A stretch of 64,000 bases of DNA from Vibrio pelagius (GCF_024347575.1 NZ_AP025503.1:310001-374000), one strand, 5' to 3'. Positions 8,684-31,244 are shown, counted from the stretch's first letter. The notes: generated by a model from the letters alone, not told the origin. Translations and numbers: made by a program.

Positions 8684-10410
8684 TGAGCAAGCAAGTTATA
8701 GAGCAAGAAGTATTAGGCCAAGTGCTGGGCCCATTAGCAGACAACGAACGTTTAAAGCGTGAAAGTAATCATCTACGTGGCACCATTGAAGCCGATCTAC
8801 AAGATCGCGTCACAGGTGGATTTACGGCGGACAACTTCCAACTGATTCGCTTCCACGGTATGTATCAACAAGACGACCGTGATATCCGTAACGAGCGTGC
8901 TAAGCAAAAGCTAGAACCGTTGCACAATGTGATGCTGCGTGCACGTATGCCGGGTGGCATCATTACACCAAAGCAGTGGCTAGCAATTGATAAATTCGCG
9001 GATGAGAGCACTTCGTATGGTTCTATCCGACTCACTACGCGTCAAACGTTCCAGTTTCACGGTGTATTGAAGCCAAACATCAAGTTGATGCACCAAACGC
9101 TAAACAGCATTGGGATTGATTCGATCGCGACAGCGGGTGACGTAAACCGTAACGTACTATGTACGACCAACCCTGTAGAATCAGAGCTTCATCAAGAGGC
9201 TTACGAGTGGGCGAAGAAGATCAGTGAGCACCTTTTACCAAAAACGCGTGCTTATGCTGAGATCTGGCTAGATGGCGAGAAACTAGAAACGACCGATGAA
9301 GAGCCGATTCTAGGTAGCAACTATCTACCTCGTAAATTCAAAACCACGGTAGTGATCCCGCCACAGAATGATGTGGATGTGCACGCTAATGACTTGAACT
9401 TCGTGGCAATTGCAGAAGACGGCAAGCTGGTGGGCTTTAATGTGCTTGTCGGTGGTGGTCTAGCAATGACTCACGGTGATACGTCGACTTATGCACGTAA
9501 GGCGGATGACTTTGGTTTTGTACCACTAGCAAACACATTAGATGTTGCAGCAGCGGTTGTAACAACACAACGTGATTGGGGTAACCGTTCTAACCGTAAG
9601 AACGCAAAGACCAAGTACACCTTAGACCGTGTTGGTATTGATGTCTTTAAAGCTGAAGTAGAGAGACGTGCAGGGGTGAAGTTCTCTGATAGCCGCCCTT
9701 ATGAGTTTACTGGTCGAGGCGATCGTATCGGTTGGTCTGAAGGTATCGATGGTAAATTCCACTTAGCACTGTTCATAGAGAATGGCCGTCTACTGGATTT
9801 CCCTGGTAAGCCTCTAAAAACAGGTGTTGCTGAAATCGCTAAGATTCATAAAGGCGATTTCCGCATGACAGCAAACCAAAACTTGATCGTTGCAGGTGTG
9901 CCAAAGAGTCAAAAAGCCAAAATCGAGAAGCTTGCTCGTGAATATGGTCTGATGGACGATGCAGTAACTGAGCAGCGTAAAAACTCAATGGCATGTGTGG
10001 CATTCCCAACTTGTCCATTGGCAATGGCTGAAGCGGAACGTTTCCTTCCTGAGTTTGTGACGGATGTAGAAGGCATTCTTAAGAAGCACGGCTTACCGGA
10101 AGATGACAACATTATTCTGCGTATTACAGGTTGTCCAAATGGTTGTGGTCGAGCGATGCTAGCGGAGCTTGGTCTCGTTGGTAAGGCGCCGGGTCGTTAC
10201 AACATGCATTTAGGTGGTAACCGAGCGGGTACTAGAATTCCTAAGATGTATAAAGAGAACATCACCTCTGCACAAATCCTTCAAGAGATCGATGAGCTGG
10301 TGGCTCGTTGGGCAAATGAAAGAGAAGAGGGCGAAGGGTTCGGTGATTTCACTATTCGCGCTGGCATCATTGAAGAAGTGATCATTTCTAAGAGGGATTT
10401 ACATGCATAA
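8683..10410 (+). CDS. cysI: Sulfite reductase hemoprotein, beta subunit
   Basis: Siroheme/[4Fe-4S] subunit that reduces sulfite to sulfide with six electrons from CysJ. The 575 residues are full length. The cofactor cysteines appear as [19 protein letters not shown] (near residue 440) and [11 protein letters not shown] (near residue 483). Conserved sulfite-binding basic segments such as [12 protein letters not shown] (residues about 112-123) are present. It is the middle gene of cysJIH and overlaps cysH by eight bases. Confidence 0.97.
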   Translation: MSKQVIEQEVLGQVLGPLADNERLKRESNHLRGTIEADLQDRVTGGFTADNFQLIRFHGMYQQDDRDIRNERAKQKLEPLHNVMLRARMPGGIITPKQWLAIDKFADESTSYGSIRLTTRQTFQFHGVLKPNIKLMHQTLNSIGIDSIATAGDVNRNVLCTTNPVESELHQEAYEWAKKISEHLLPKTRAYAEIWLDGEKLETTDEEPILGSNYLPRKFKTTVVIPPQNDVDVHANDLNFVAIAEDGKLVGFNVLVGGGLAMTHGDTSTYARKADDFGFVPLANTLDVAAAVVTTQRDWGNRSNRKNAKTKYTLDRVGIDVFKAEVERRAGVKFSDSRPYEFTGRGDRIGWSEGIDGKFHLALFIENGRLLDFPGKPLKTGVAEIAKIHKGDFRMTANQNLIVAGVPKSQKAKIEKLAREYGLMDDAVTEQRKNSMACVAFPTCPLAMAEAERFLPEFVTDVEGILKKHGLPEDDNIILRITGCPNGCGRAMLAELGLVGKAPGRYNMHLGGNRAGTRIPKMYKENITSAQILQEIDELVARWANEREEGEGFGDFTIRAGIIEEVIISKRDLHA

Positions 10411-11179
10411 TTCTGTGACTTCCAAATTGAAGTTGGCAGATCTGCTTGCATTAACCAAGACGGAGCAAATTCTCCGTCTTTCAGAAATCAATGCTGAGTT
10501 AGAGACGCTAACCGCTCAACAAAGAGTTAAGTGGGCACTAGAGAACCTAGAAGGCAATCACGTTGTCTCATCTAGTTTTGGTATTCAAGCGGCGTTAATG
10601 CTTCACCTTGTGACCCAAGCGAAACCGGACATCCCAGTGATCTTGACGGACACTGGTTACCTTTTCCCTGAAACGTACCGCTTTATTGATGAGTTAAGTC
10701 AGCAACTGACATTAAATCTTCAAGTCTTTAGAGCGAAACAGAGCCCGAATTGGCAAGAAGCGCAATACGGCAAGTTGTGGGAACAAGGTTTAGAAGGGAT
10801 AGAAAAGTACAACAAGCTAAATAAAGTCGAGCCAATGAGGCGTGCACTGGATGAGCTTGATGCAGGGGTTTGGTTCTCGGGGTTGAGAAGAGAGCAATCT
10901 AAGTCTCGTGCAAACCTTCCTATACTCTCTATTCAAAATGGTGTGTTTAAATTCTTGCCTGTCATCGACTGGAGTAATAAAGATGTTCATTATTACTTAG
11001 AAGAGCATGGTTTGAGTTATCACCCACTACGAGAAGAAGGCTACCTATCCATTGGTGACACTCACACTACTAAGAAGTGGGAGCCGGGTATGACCGAAGA
11101 AGAAACGCGATTTAATGGTTTGAAACGCGAATGTGGTCTTCATGAAGACGATGGTGAGCAATACGGTTCCGGTATTTAG
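10403..11179 (+). CDS. cysH: Phosphoadenylyl-sulfate (PAPS) reductase
   Basis: Reduces PAPS to sulfite with thioredoxin, supplying the substrate of CysJI. The 258 residues include the PP-loop-like [14 protein letters not shown] block near residue 52, the [12 protein letters not shown] block near residue 90, and the C-terminal [18 protein letters not shown] tail with the single catalytic Cys at residue 244. The absence of the extra CC pairs points to the PAPS-specific, iron-sulfur-free type. It is the last gene of cysJIH. Confidence 0.97.
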   Translation: MHNSVTSKLKLADLLALTKTEQILRLSEINAELETLTAQQRVKWALENLEGNHVVSSSFGIQAALMLHLVTQAKPDIPVILTDTGYLFPETYRFIDELSQQLTLNLQVFRAKQSPNWQEAQYGKLWEQGLEGIEKYNKLNKVEPMRRALDELDAGVWFSGLRREQSKSRANLPILSIQNGVFKFLPVIDWSNKDVHYYLEEHGLSYHPLREEGYLSIGDTHTTKKWEPGMTEEETRFNGLKRECGLHEDDGEQYGSGI

Positions 11180-11193
11180 TCCATCTTGTGTTG

Positions 11194-11221
11194 AAAAAGC
11201 TGCTTTTAAGCAGCTTTTTTT
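11194..11221 (+). terminator. Terminator of cysJIH
   Basis: AAAGCTGCTT and AAGCAGCTTT form a stem, followed by T6, 15 bases after the cysH stop. Confidence 0.9.
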
Positions 11222-11248
11222 ATGTTTGTAGAATATGAAAATTACCAA

Positions 11249-11273
11249 TTGTGGATAACTCTGTGGGTAGCTT
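11249..11273 (-). promoter_or_regulatory. DnaA-box-like pair upstream of the rRNA promoters
   Basis: TTGTGGATAA is, on the minus strand, a perfect TTATCCACA DnaA 9-mer. A second, weaker copy (TGTGGGTAG, 7 of 9) follows a few bases later in the same orientation. One perfect 9-mer in 64 kb can occur by chance, so DnaA binding is only a possibility. Confidence 0.35.
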
Positions 11274-11365
11274 GTAGTTCGATTGGGGTTAAACTTGCAT
11301 AAATATGGCTTTGAATGTTATTTCTGCACTCAAGCGTTATTTTTGCAATTTTCTTGAATTAAAGC

Positions 11366-11393
11366 TTGCCAATGTGAGGAACATCTCTATAAT
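11366..11393 (+). promoter_or_regulatory. Upstream promoter (P1) of the first rRNA operon
   Basis: TTGCCA, 16 bases, then TATAAT, followed by a G/C-rich discriminator (GCCGCCTC), typical of stringently controlled rRNA promoters. The 40 bases upstream are A/T-rich, like an UP element. Confidence 0.75.
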
Positions 11394-11514
11394 GCCGCCT
11401 CACTGACACGGCAGACGCCACAAGGCTTCAGCGAAGAATGTTAGTTCGGCAACTAGCTTAAAGCGATATTTCGCTTCTACTTTTAGAAAGTAGAAATTAA
11501 TTTTCAAAAAGTGT

Positions 11515-11542
11515 TTGACACTGAGAATTAAGTCGCTAGAAT
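11515..11542 (+). promoter_or_regulatory. Second promoter (P2) of the first rRNA operon
   Basis: TTGACA, 16 bases, then TAGAAT, with the G/C-rich discriminator GGCCGCC. It lies 149 bases downstream of P1, the normal P1-P2 arrangement of rRNA operons. Operons 2 and 3 lack these two promoters. Confidence 0.85.
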
Positions 11543-11584
11543 GGCCGCCTCTTCCGAAGTGATGCAAGTCACAACGAAGAAAAG

Positions 11585-11596
11585 CTCTTTAACAAT
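11585..11596 (+). promoter_or_regulatory. boxA antitermination site, operon 1 leader
   Basis: GCTCTTTAACAA matches the Nus-factor boxA of rRNA leaders. The following leader (ATCAATCTGTGTGGGCAC, about 11608-11625) is complementary to the sequence after the 16S 3' end (GTGTCCACACAGATTGAT), forming the RNase III stem around 16S. Confidence 0.85.
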
Positions 11597-11793
11597 TTAA
11601 ACCTATCAATCTGTGTGGGCACTCGTTGATGAATATCACTAAGTTTGTTTTCGCTTTTAAAAGCAAAGGCAAACAGATTCTTCGGAATCAAAATGATTTC
11701 AATGAACTGAGTGACCAATTAAGACTTCGGTCTTAGCACAGTCAATTCACTATCGTTAGATAGAATCAGTATTCATTGAGTCGACAAAATCTT

Positions 11794-13346
<1,553 letters not shown>

Positions 13347-13414
13347 TACGAAGATGTTCACGATAAGTGTCCACACAGATTGATACGGTTTAGAAAGTTA
13401 AGAGATATCTTAGT

Positions 13415-13490
13415 GTCCCGTTCGTCTAGAGGCCTAGGACACCGCCCTTTCACGGCGGTAACAGGGGTTCGACTCCCCTACGGGATACCA
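13415..13490 (+). tRNA. tRNA-Glu (anticodon TTC)
   Basis: A 76-base cloverleaf in the first 16S-23S spacer with anticodon loop CTTTCAC, T-arm GGTTCGACT and encoded CCA. Nearly identical to E. coli tRNA-Glu. It is the only tRNA in this spacer. Confidence 0.98.
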
Positions 13491-13862
13491 TCTTTAAGTG
13501 CATTTTTAATAGTGCTTTTAAAAATGGTTACTTCATTAAGAAGTGATTAGCTCTTTAACAATTTGGAAAGCTGACTGATTTAAATAACAGAGTTATTTAA
13601 ATCAAATTAAAAGTTCTCAATGTTTACTTTTCGAAGTAAACACAACACAAACACATTCAAGTGTCTTGTATTCGAATCAATGTTTACATTGATTCACCAT
13701 TGAGTCCGGCAAACATGTAATAAGAATTAACCCTTCTTATTACAACCAAAAACCTTGGTTGCTAGTTTGTCTTTACTGCCATTTTTCTTCACTTTTTAAA
13801 GTGAAATCAAATAAGCAAGTGAAAGCAAACAGTCATCAACTCGAAACTTCTTCGGGTTGTAT
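13491..13862 (+). other. Distal 16S-23S spacer of operon 1
   Basis: Non-coding processed spacer. It contains a second boxA-type site (AGCTCTTTAACAATTTGG, about 13549-13566) and A/T-rich sequence leading to the 23S processing stem. Parts differ from the spacers of operons 2 and 3 (for example around 13630 and 13765-13855). Confidence 0.8.
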
Positions 13863-16753
<2,891 letters not shown>

Positions 16754-16881
16754 ACAACACCCAAGGGGTTTTGATGGACTCAAGATATACAAACGCTTGA
16801 ATGAGTTTGAAGAGAACAAGAAACAGCTTTCCGAATTATTTTACCTTTAGCTTTTTAAAAGCTGAAAGTAATAAAAGAATT

Positions 16882-17000
16882 TGCTTGGCGACCATAGCGT
16901 TGTGGACCCACCTGATTCCATGCCGAACTCAGAAGTGAAACGCAATAGCGCCGATGGTAGTGTGGGGCTTCCCCATGTGAGAGTAGGACATCGCCAGGCT
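16882..17000 (+). rRNA. rrf: 5S ribosomal RNA, copy 1
   Basis: About 119 bases, from TGCTTGGCGACC to CATCGCCAGGCT with complementary ends. The 23S-5S spacer before it differs from those of operons 2 and 3 (16826-16880). Confidence 0.97.
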
Positions 17001-17377
17001 CCTATTTATTTTCACTTTTTTGAAAAGTGAAGACAAAAAGTTCGACTTGTCTCAATGAGACGAGTCAATATAGGATTTTAAGTAAAAAACTTAGAGTTTT
17101 ATGTTGACTTACAGAGTCAATCGCGTATTATACGCATCCGCTTCAACGCTAAGGCGTTGATAGCAAAGCTCTTTAACAATTTAAACCTATCAATCTGTGT
17201 GGGCACTCGTTGATGAATATCACTAAGTTTGTTTTCGCTTTTAAAAGCAAAGGCAAACAGATTCTTCGGAATCAAAATGATTTCAATGAACTGAGTGACC
17301 AATTAAGACTTCGGTCTTAGCACAGTCAATTCACTATCGTTAGATAGAATCAGTATTCATTGAGTCGACAAAATCTT
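17001..17377 (+). other. Spacer between rRNA operons 1 and 2 with leader
   Basis: Holds two hairpins without a T-run (TTCACTTTT/AAAAGTGAA near 17012-17032, GACTTGTCTC/GAGACGAGTC near 17043-17065), one promoter, a boxA site (17168-17179) and the 16S leader. I see no convincing intrinsic terminator, so operon 1 transcripts may run into operon 2. Confidence 0.7.
17104..17131 (+). promoter_or_regulatory. Promoter of the second rRNA operon
   Basis: TTGACT, 16 bases, TATTAT, then ACGCATCCGC as discriminator. It lies 37 bases before the boxA of this operon. It is the only good promoter in the spacer, unlike the tandem pair of operon 1. Confidence 0.75.
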
Positions 17378-18930
<1,553 letters not shown>

Positions 18931-18996
18931 TACGAAGATATTCACGATAAGTGTCCACACAGATTGATACGGTTTAGAAAGTTAAGAGACGATATT

Positions 18997-19073
18997 GGGT
19001 CTGTAGCTCAGCTGGTTAGAGCGCTCGCCTGATAAGCGGGAGGTCGGTGGTTCAAGTCCACTCAGACCCACCA
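18997..19073 (+). tRNA. tRNA-Ile (anticodon GAT)
   Basis: A 77-base cloverleaf in the second 16S-23S spacer, anticodon loop CTGATAAG, encoded CCA. Confidence 0.98.
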
Positions 19074-19113
19074 CTATCTTTTCCCAGAGATAGCGGTCAA
19101 TATCGATTTCGTT

Positions 19114-19189
19114 GGGGCTATAGCTCAGCTGGGAGAGCGCCTGCCTTGCACGCAGGAGGTCAGCAGTTCGATCCTGCTTAGCTCCACCA
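19114..19189 (+). tRNA. tRNA-Ala (anticodon TGC)
   Basis: A 76-base cloverleaf 40 bases after tRNA-Ile, anticodon loop CTTGCACG, encoded CCA. Ile-Ala is the classic spacer pair. Confidence 0.98.
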
Positions 19190-19501
19190 TCTTTAAGCGC
19201 ATTAGCGATAGTGCTTTTAAACATGGTTTCATTAAGAAATCTGCTCTTTAACAATTTGGAAAGCTGACTGATTTAAATAACAAAGTTATTTAAATCAAAT
19301 TAAAAGTTCTCAATGTTTATCTGTTCTTATTTATTAAGAACAGTAAACACAACACAAACACATTCAAGTGTCTTGTATTCGAATCAATGTTTACATTGAT
19401 TCACCATTGAGTCCGGCAAACACGTAATAAGAACTAACCCTTCTTGTTACAACCAAAAACCTTGGTTGTTTACCATACATAAAGACCTCTTCGGGTTGTA
19501 T
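19190..19501 (+). other. Distal 16S-23S spacer of operon 2
   Basis: Non-coding spacer with a boxA-type site (GCTCTTTAACAATTTGG, about 19243-19259). It continues into the 23S processing stem and is shared with operon 3. Confidence 0.8.
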
Positions 19502-22392
<2,891 letters not shown>

Positions 22393-22510
22393 ACAACACC
22401 CAAGGGGTTTTGATGGACTCAAGACATACAAACGCTTGAATGAGTTTGAAGAGAACAAGAAACAGCTTTCCAGATTACTTTTCTGAAAGAAAATCAGAGA
22501 AGAAAGAATT

Positions 22511-22629
22511 TGCTTGGCGACCATAGCGTTGTGGACCCACCTGATTCCATGCCGAACTCAGAAGTGAAACGCAATAGCGCCGATGGTAGTGTGGGGCTTC
22601 CCCATGTGAGAGTAGGACATCGCCAGGCT
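22511..22629 (+). rRNA. rrf: 5S ribosomal RNA, copy 2
   Basis: Same 119-base sequence as copy 1, from TGCTTGGCGACC to CGCCAGGCT. Confidence 0.97.
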
Positions 22630-22971
22630 TTAATTTCGACTTGTCTCGATGAGACGAGTCAACATAGGATTTTAAGTAAAAAACTTAGAGTTTTATGTTG
22701 ACTTACAGAGTCAATCGCGTATTATACGCATCCGCTTCAACGCTAAGGCGTTGATAGCAAAGCTCTTTAACAATTTAAACCTATCAATCTGTGTGGGCAC
22801 TCGTTGATGAATATCACTAAGTTTGTTTTCGCTTTTAAAAGCAAAGGCAAACAGATTCTTCGGAATCAAAATGATTTCAATGAACTGAGTGACCAATTAA
22901 GACTTCGGTCTTAGCACAGTCAATTCACTATCGTTAGATAGAATCAGTATTCATTGAGTCGACAAAATCTT
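22630..22971 (+). other. Spacer between rRNA operons 2 and 3 with leader
   Basis: Shorter than the first inter-operon spacer. It has the GACTTGTCTC/GAGACGAGTC hairpin without a T-run, one promoter, boxA and the 16S leader. No intrinsic terminator is visible. Confidence 0.7.
22698..22725 (+). promoter_or_regulatory. Promoter of the third rRNA operon
   Basis: TTGACT, 16 bases, TATTAT: the same promoter as for operon 2. Confidence 0.75.
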
Positions 22972-24524
<1,553 letters not shown>

Positions 24525-24590
24525 TACGAAGATATTCACGATAAGTGTCCACACAGATTGATACGGTTTAGAAAGTTAAGAGACGATATT

Positions 24591-24667
24591 GGGTCTGTAG
24601 CTCAGCTGGTTAGAGCGCTCGCCTGATAAGCGGGAGGTCGGTGGTTCAAGTCCACTCAGACCCACCA
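24591..24667 (+). tRNA. tRNA-Ile (anticodon GAT)
   Basis: Same 77-base gene as in operon 2, anticodon loop CTGATAAG, encoded CCA. Confidence 0.98.
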
Positions 24668-24707
24668 CTATCTTTTCCCAGAGATAGCGGTCAATATCGA
24701 TTTCGTT

Positions 24708-24783
24708 GGGGCTATAGCTCAGCTGGGAGAGCGCCTGCCTTGCACGCAGGAGGTCAGCAGTTCGATCCTGCTTAGCTCCACCA
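24708..24783 (+). tRNA. tRNA-Ala (anticodon TGC)
   Basis: Same 76-base gene as in operon 2, anticodon loop CTTGCACG, encoded CCA. Confidence 0.98.
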
Positions 24784-25095
24784 TCTTTAAGCGCATTAGC
24801 GATAGTGCTTTTAAACATGGTTTCATTAAGAAATCTGCTCTTTAACAATTTGGAAAGCTGACTGATTTAAATAACAAAGTTATTTAAATCAAATTAAAAG
24901 TTCTCAATGTTTATCTGTTCTTATTTATTAAGAACAGTAAACACAACACAAACACATTCAAGTGTCTTGTATTCGAATCAATGTTTACATTGATTCACCA
25001 TTGAGTCCGGCAAACACGTAATAAGAACTAACCCTTCTTGTTACAACCAAAAACCTTGGTTGTTTACCATACATAAAGACCTCTTCGGGTTGTAT
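24784..25095 (+). other. Distal 16S-23S spacer of operon 3
   Basis: Same layout as the operon 2 spacer, including the boxA-type site (about 24837-24853). Nothing else seen. Confidence 0.8.
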
Positions 25096-27986
<2,891 letters not shown>

Positions 27987-28104
27987 ACAACACCCAAGGG
28001 GTTTTGATGGACTCAAGATATACAAACGCTTGAATGAGTTTGAAGAGAACAAGAAACAGCTTTCCAGATTACTTTTCTGAAAGAAAATCAGAGAAGAAAG
28101 AATT

Positions 28105-28223
28105 TGCTTGGCGACCATAGCGTTGTGGACCCACCTGATTCCATGCCGAACTCAGAAGTGAAACGCAATAGCGCCGATGGTAGTGTGGGGCTTCCCCATG
28201 TGAGAGTAGGACATCGCCAGGCT
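28105..28223 (+). rRNA. rrf: 5S ribosomal RNA, copy 3
   Basis: Same 119-base sequence as the other copies. It is followed by two distal tRNA genes, making this the end of the rRNA cluster. Confidence 0.97.
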
Positions 28224-28263
28224 TTAAATTATGGACACTTGCTTAAAGCAAGTAAGCCACTGC

Positions 28264-28340
28264 GGAGTGGTAGTTCAGTTGGTTAGAATACCGGCCTGTC
28301 ACGCCGGGGGTCGCGGGTTCGAGTCCCGTCCACTCCGCCA
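28264..28340 (+). tRNA. tRNA-Asp (anticodon GTC)
   Basis: A 77-base cloverleaf 40 bases after 5S copy 3, anticodon loop CTGTCACG, encoded CCA. E. coli also has distal Asp and Trp tRNAs in an rRNA operon. Confidence 0.98.
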
Positions 28341-28343
28341 CTT

Positions 28344-28380
28344 ATTCGAGAGCCTCGCCCAGTGTGAGGTTTTTTCGAAT
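28344..28380 (+). terminator. Terminator-like hairpin between tRNA-Asp and tRNA-Trp
   Basis: ATTCGA/TCGAAT flank an inner CCTCGC/GTGAGG stem followed by T6. It could partly terminate before tRNA-Trp or serve as a processing site. Confidence 0.55.
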
Positions 28381-28398
28381 CTACAGTATTGAAATTTT

Positions 28399-28475
<77 letters not shown>

Positions 28476-28480
28476 TATCC

Positions 28481-28511
28481 AAGGCTCTAGTCGAAAGACT
28501 GGGGCTTTTTC
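28481..28511 (+). terminator. Terminator of the rRNA cluster
   Basis: AGGCTCTAGTC, GAAA tetraloop, GACTGGGGCT, then T5. It follows tRNA-Trp by a few bases and closes the three-operon array. Confidence 0.85.
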
Positions 28512-28608
28512 ATAGCTATCGTTCAATAAATTCAAACTACCCATACAACACTTCCCCATTTCCCTATTCAACGATTCCTCTATACTTTCCCAACCTGTTT
28601 TTCGGTTC

Positions 28609-28770
28609 ATACCAATCGTAGTAAATAATTGCCCACCCTAGCTTGCTAAAATGCTCGATAACTGCGTTAGAATTTTTGATTGTAGAATAACTACTTATCG
28701 AAAAATTCTGCCTTGTTCTCAAGCCTTTTTCCTGCGCTATTTTTGATCACCTATTTACTGTGATTGGTAT
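28609..28770. repeat. MITE-like palindromic element with terminal inverted repeats
   Basis: A 162-base segment begins ATACCAATCGTAGTAAATA and ends with the inverse TATTTACTGTGATTGGTAT, giving 19-base terminal repeats with 17 matches. An internal pair (AGAATTTTTGAT / ATCGAAAAATTCT) extends the fold. The ends can be read as a TA duplication flanking CCAATC...GATTGG. It has no coding capacity. It looks like the short dispersed repeats known in vibrios, but I cannot confirm other copies. The bases between 28512 and 28608 hold nothing recognisable. Confidence 0.65.
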
Positions 28771-28789
28771 CATATCAGGTCGGATACTC

Positions 28790-29581
28790 TTATCGCTTGG
28801 TAGGGAACACGATCACGTTATCTTGTATCGATTCTGGTTGTTTCTGTAGATCCCACTCTTCGTGATCTGTACTCATCTCTATGGGCATAGGCGCATCGGA
28901 CATAGCCCGCTTAAGTTCACGTATACGCTCAGAGACATCCTTAATCTGTTTCTCATCGTAATCACAGTAGTTTCTTAACCAATGGAACAGCATCTGATTC
29001 GCAGGATAGATCATGTCCTTAAACCCTTTATACTGTCTCAGCATGCTGTTCATGTCAGCATCAAAGCACATCACTTGCTCGGTATCAGGCAAGCACCCAG
29101 AATTTTCAGCAGTATCCTTAAAGAACCAGGCTATCTCGTTTATATGCGACTGCATGCTTCTGTCCGAGCGACTAAAGAAGCGGTATTCGCTGTTTGCGGC
29201 CAAGAAGTTATTCAGAATAGGCTCAAAGGTATCATTATTCATGATCATCAGATCTTCACCGAAGTACTGAACCAAGTTAGCTATGCGCTCAATGAAGTCG
29301 GTTAGAAACCGTTGGTATTCACCCTTCTTAAGATCAACGAAGGTCATCACATACCGCGTATCTTTCTCAATAGCGAAGATGATGGGTTTACGTTGAACTC
29401 GGACTACATGCACCAACCACTCACAGAGCTCTTTTGGAGTACTGCCATCATTTTCTTTCAAGTAATCAGTATCATCAGCTATTAACTTGCATGGAGCAGG
29501 GGCTATTGGTGAGAACTCTCTTCCTTTTCGAGTCACGGTGAAGAAATCACTAGCTGCTTTAGTACAGTTGAAAATTAACAT
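28790..29581 (-). CDS. DUF6933-like protein of unknown function
   Basis: A 263-residue soluble protein starting MLIFNCTKAASDFFTV, the typical opening of DUF6933 proteins. The N-terminal half contains a strand-rich stretch (PIIFAIEKDTRYVMTFVDL), and an R-x6-H-x-N-E segment (SMQSHINEIAWFFKD) lies near residue 150. The C-terminus is charged and probably loose (TDHEEWDLQKQPESI). The open frame extends to a TTG at 29650, but the ATG at 29581 gives the family-type start. The gene lies alone between the repeat element and the antiporter gene and looks like accessory content; no function can be assigned. Confidence 0.7.
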   Translation of the reverse strand: MLIFNCTKAASDFFTVTRKGREFSPIAPAPCKLIADDTDYLKENDGSTPKELCEWLVHVVRVQRKPIIFAIEKDTRYVMTFVDLKKGEYQRFLTDFIERIANLVQYFGEDLMIMNNDTFEPILNNFLAANSEYRFFSRSDRSMQSHINEIAWFFKDTAENSGCLPDTEQVMCFDADMNSMLRQYKGFKDMIYPANQMLFHWLRNYCDYDEKQIKDVSERIRELKRAMSDAPMPIEMSTDHEEWDLQKQPESIQDNVIVFPTKR

Positions 29582-29799
29582 GATTCTCTGTTTTAGTTTC
29601 TTAATTTGTTCCAGATTAAAGACCATTTGAATAAATGCAACTACAGACAATGTGTAAATGACTTTGGAGCATGAATTTTGTTAGTAGTATCTGGTATCAC
29701 GTTTGTCGCTGACATCGTTAATTACATCTAACGATAAACGACCTCACAATCTACGAAAGCTTAGTTTGGACTGGAGGGGAAGATTTTGATAGCAACGGT

Positions 29800-29827
29800 A
29801 TAGAGGCTACTTAGGAGCAGCCTCTAT
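29800..29827 (-). terminator. Hairpin downstream of the antiporter gene
   Basis: ATAGAGGCT and AGCCTCTAT form a perfect 9-bp stem just after the antiporter stop. The minus-strand T-tract is poor, so this is a tentative terminator. Confidence 0.5.
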
Positions 29828-29841
29828 GTAGGGTCGGAGTG

Positions 29842-31125
29842 TTATTTGTTTAACTCTTTTTCTGCGAGTTTAGCTTTCTCAATCATTGGTGTAATCGTTG
29901 AGCCTTGAATTAAGATTGAGAACACCACAACTGAGTATGTCATGACTAGAATGATCTCTTTTACATCAATCAGTTTGTCTTCGATGACCCAGATACCTGA
30001 TGGGATAGATAGAGCCATTGCAAGTGCTAAGCCACCACGTAATCCACCCCACGTGAGGATGTTAACTGAGCACGGGTTATAGCTTCTAAAGCGCTTAAAG
30101 CCAATGTATGATAAAAATACACTGAGGTAACGCGCTCCTAGTACTAACGGTACAGAGAAAGCCATTAAGATCCAGTCTTCTTTATGGAATTCAAAAAGCA
30201 GCATCGACATACCGATCAGTAGGAATAGCACGCCATTTAGAAACTCATCGATGAGCTCCCAGAAGTGGTCTAAGTGATCTTCACTCTCTTTTGAGAATCC
30301 GATAAAGCGTGTCCAGTTGCCAATCATAATACCTGATACGACCATAGCTAATGGGCCCGATACATGAAGCACTTCTGCAAACGCGTATCCGGCGGTTGGG
30401 ATACCAATCGTTAGTAACAACTCCATAGAGTGATCGTCGGTATTGCTGATTAAGTAGTGGAATATAAGCCCCAATACGAAACCATAAACAATCCCACCAA
30501 TCGCTTCTTGAATAAATAGCATCGTTACGCTGCCCACTGTTGGAGCTTCGCTACCAAATGCGATAGTAAACAGAGTGACAAAGATAACCAGACCGAAACC
30601 ATCATTGAACAGTGACTCACCTTCAATTTGGGTTGAAATACGTTTTGGGGCATTGAGTTTCTTAACAATCGCTAAGACTGCAATCGGGTCAGTCGGAGAG
30701 ATAAGAGATCCAAACAGTAAGCAGTAGATAAGATCAAACTGAATGCCGATAACTTGGCAAAATCCGTAAAGCGCAAACCCAATGAAAAAAGTCGAAAATA
30801 GAGTCGCTCCTAACGCGAGCACAGTAATTTCCCATTTCTGATCTTTGAGGTTAGGGAGTTTAATCCCTAGCCCACCTGCAAATAGTAGGAAACCTAAAAT
30901 CCCTTTGAGTAGAAAATCTTCGAAGTTGATACTCGCCACTGTCTCTGAAGCGATTTCAGACAGCTGAAACCAATCGTTTTGACCAGCAATCAGGATAATT
31001 AGTGAAAGCATCATCGAACCAGCAGTAATAGCGATTGTGGTTTGCATCTTTCCTATCTTGCTGTTTACAAACGCTATCAACATAGCGGCTGCAGATAAAA
31101 AGCAAAGTGTGTAGTAGACCGACAT
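29842..31125 (-). CDS. Cation:proton antiporter, CPA1 (NhaP) family
   Basis: Inner-membrane protein of 427 residues with about twelve membrane segments, exchanging Na+ or K+ for H+. CPA1 signatures are clear: FLLFAGGLGIKLPNL in an early segment, SPTDPIAVLAIVKKLNAP, and ESLFNDGFGLVIF with the conserved ion-coupling acidic pair. WGGLRGGLALAMALS lies in a late segment. The open frame can start at a TTG seven codons earlier; I prefer the ATG at 31125 with GGA upstream. Ion specificity cannot be read from the sequence. It is divergent from metH. Confidence 0.9.
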   Translation of the reverse strand: MSVYYTLCFLSAAAMLIAFVNSKIGKMQTTIAITAGSMMLSLIILIAGQNDWFQLSEIASETVASINFEDFLLKGILGFLLFAGGLGIKLPNLKDQKWEITVLALGATLFSTFFIGFALYGFCQVIGIQFDLIYCLLFGSLISPTDPIAVLAIVKKLNAPKRISTQIEGESLFNDGFGLVIFVTLFTIAFGSEAPTVGSVTMLFIQEAIGGIVYGFVLGLIFHYLISNTDDHSMELLLTIGIPTAGYAFAEVLHVSGPLAMVVSGIMIGNWTRFIGFSKESEDHLDHFWELIDEFLNGVLFLLIGMSMLLFEFHKEDWILMAFSVPLVLGARYLSVFLSYIGFKRFRSYNPCSVNILTWGGLRGGLALAMALSIPSGIWVIEDKLIDVKEIILVMTYSVVVFSILIQGSTITPMIEKAKLAEKELNK

Positions 31126-31228
31126 TGGATTTCCGATATGTAACAAAATATGAAAATGAATTTTCGTCCTCTATCGCTTAAATAGCAAACGGTTTTTTGT
31201 CATAGATTAGTTATCAATTTCTCCGTTT

Positions 31229-31244
31229 AGACGTCTAGACTCCT
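31229..31244 (+). promoter_or_regulatory. Tandem MetJ operator (met boxes) of metH
   Basis: AGACGTCT followed directly by AGACTCCT: one perfect and one 6-of-8 met box in tandem, 51 bases before the metH start. The arrangement would overlap the -35 region of a plausible promoter (TAGACT, 16 bases, TAGGAT), which fits repression by MetJ with S-adenosylmethionine. Confidence 0.7.
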
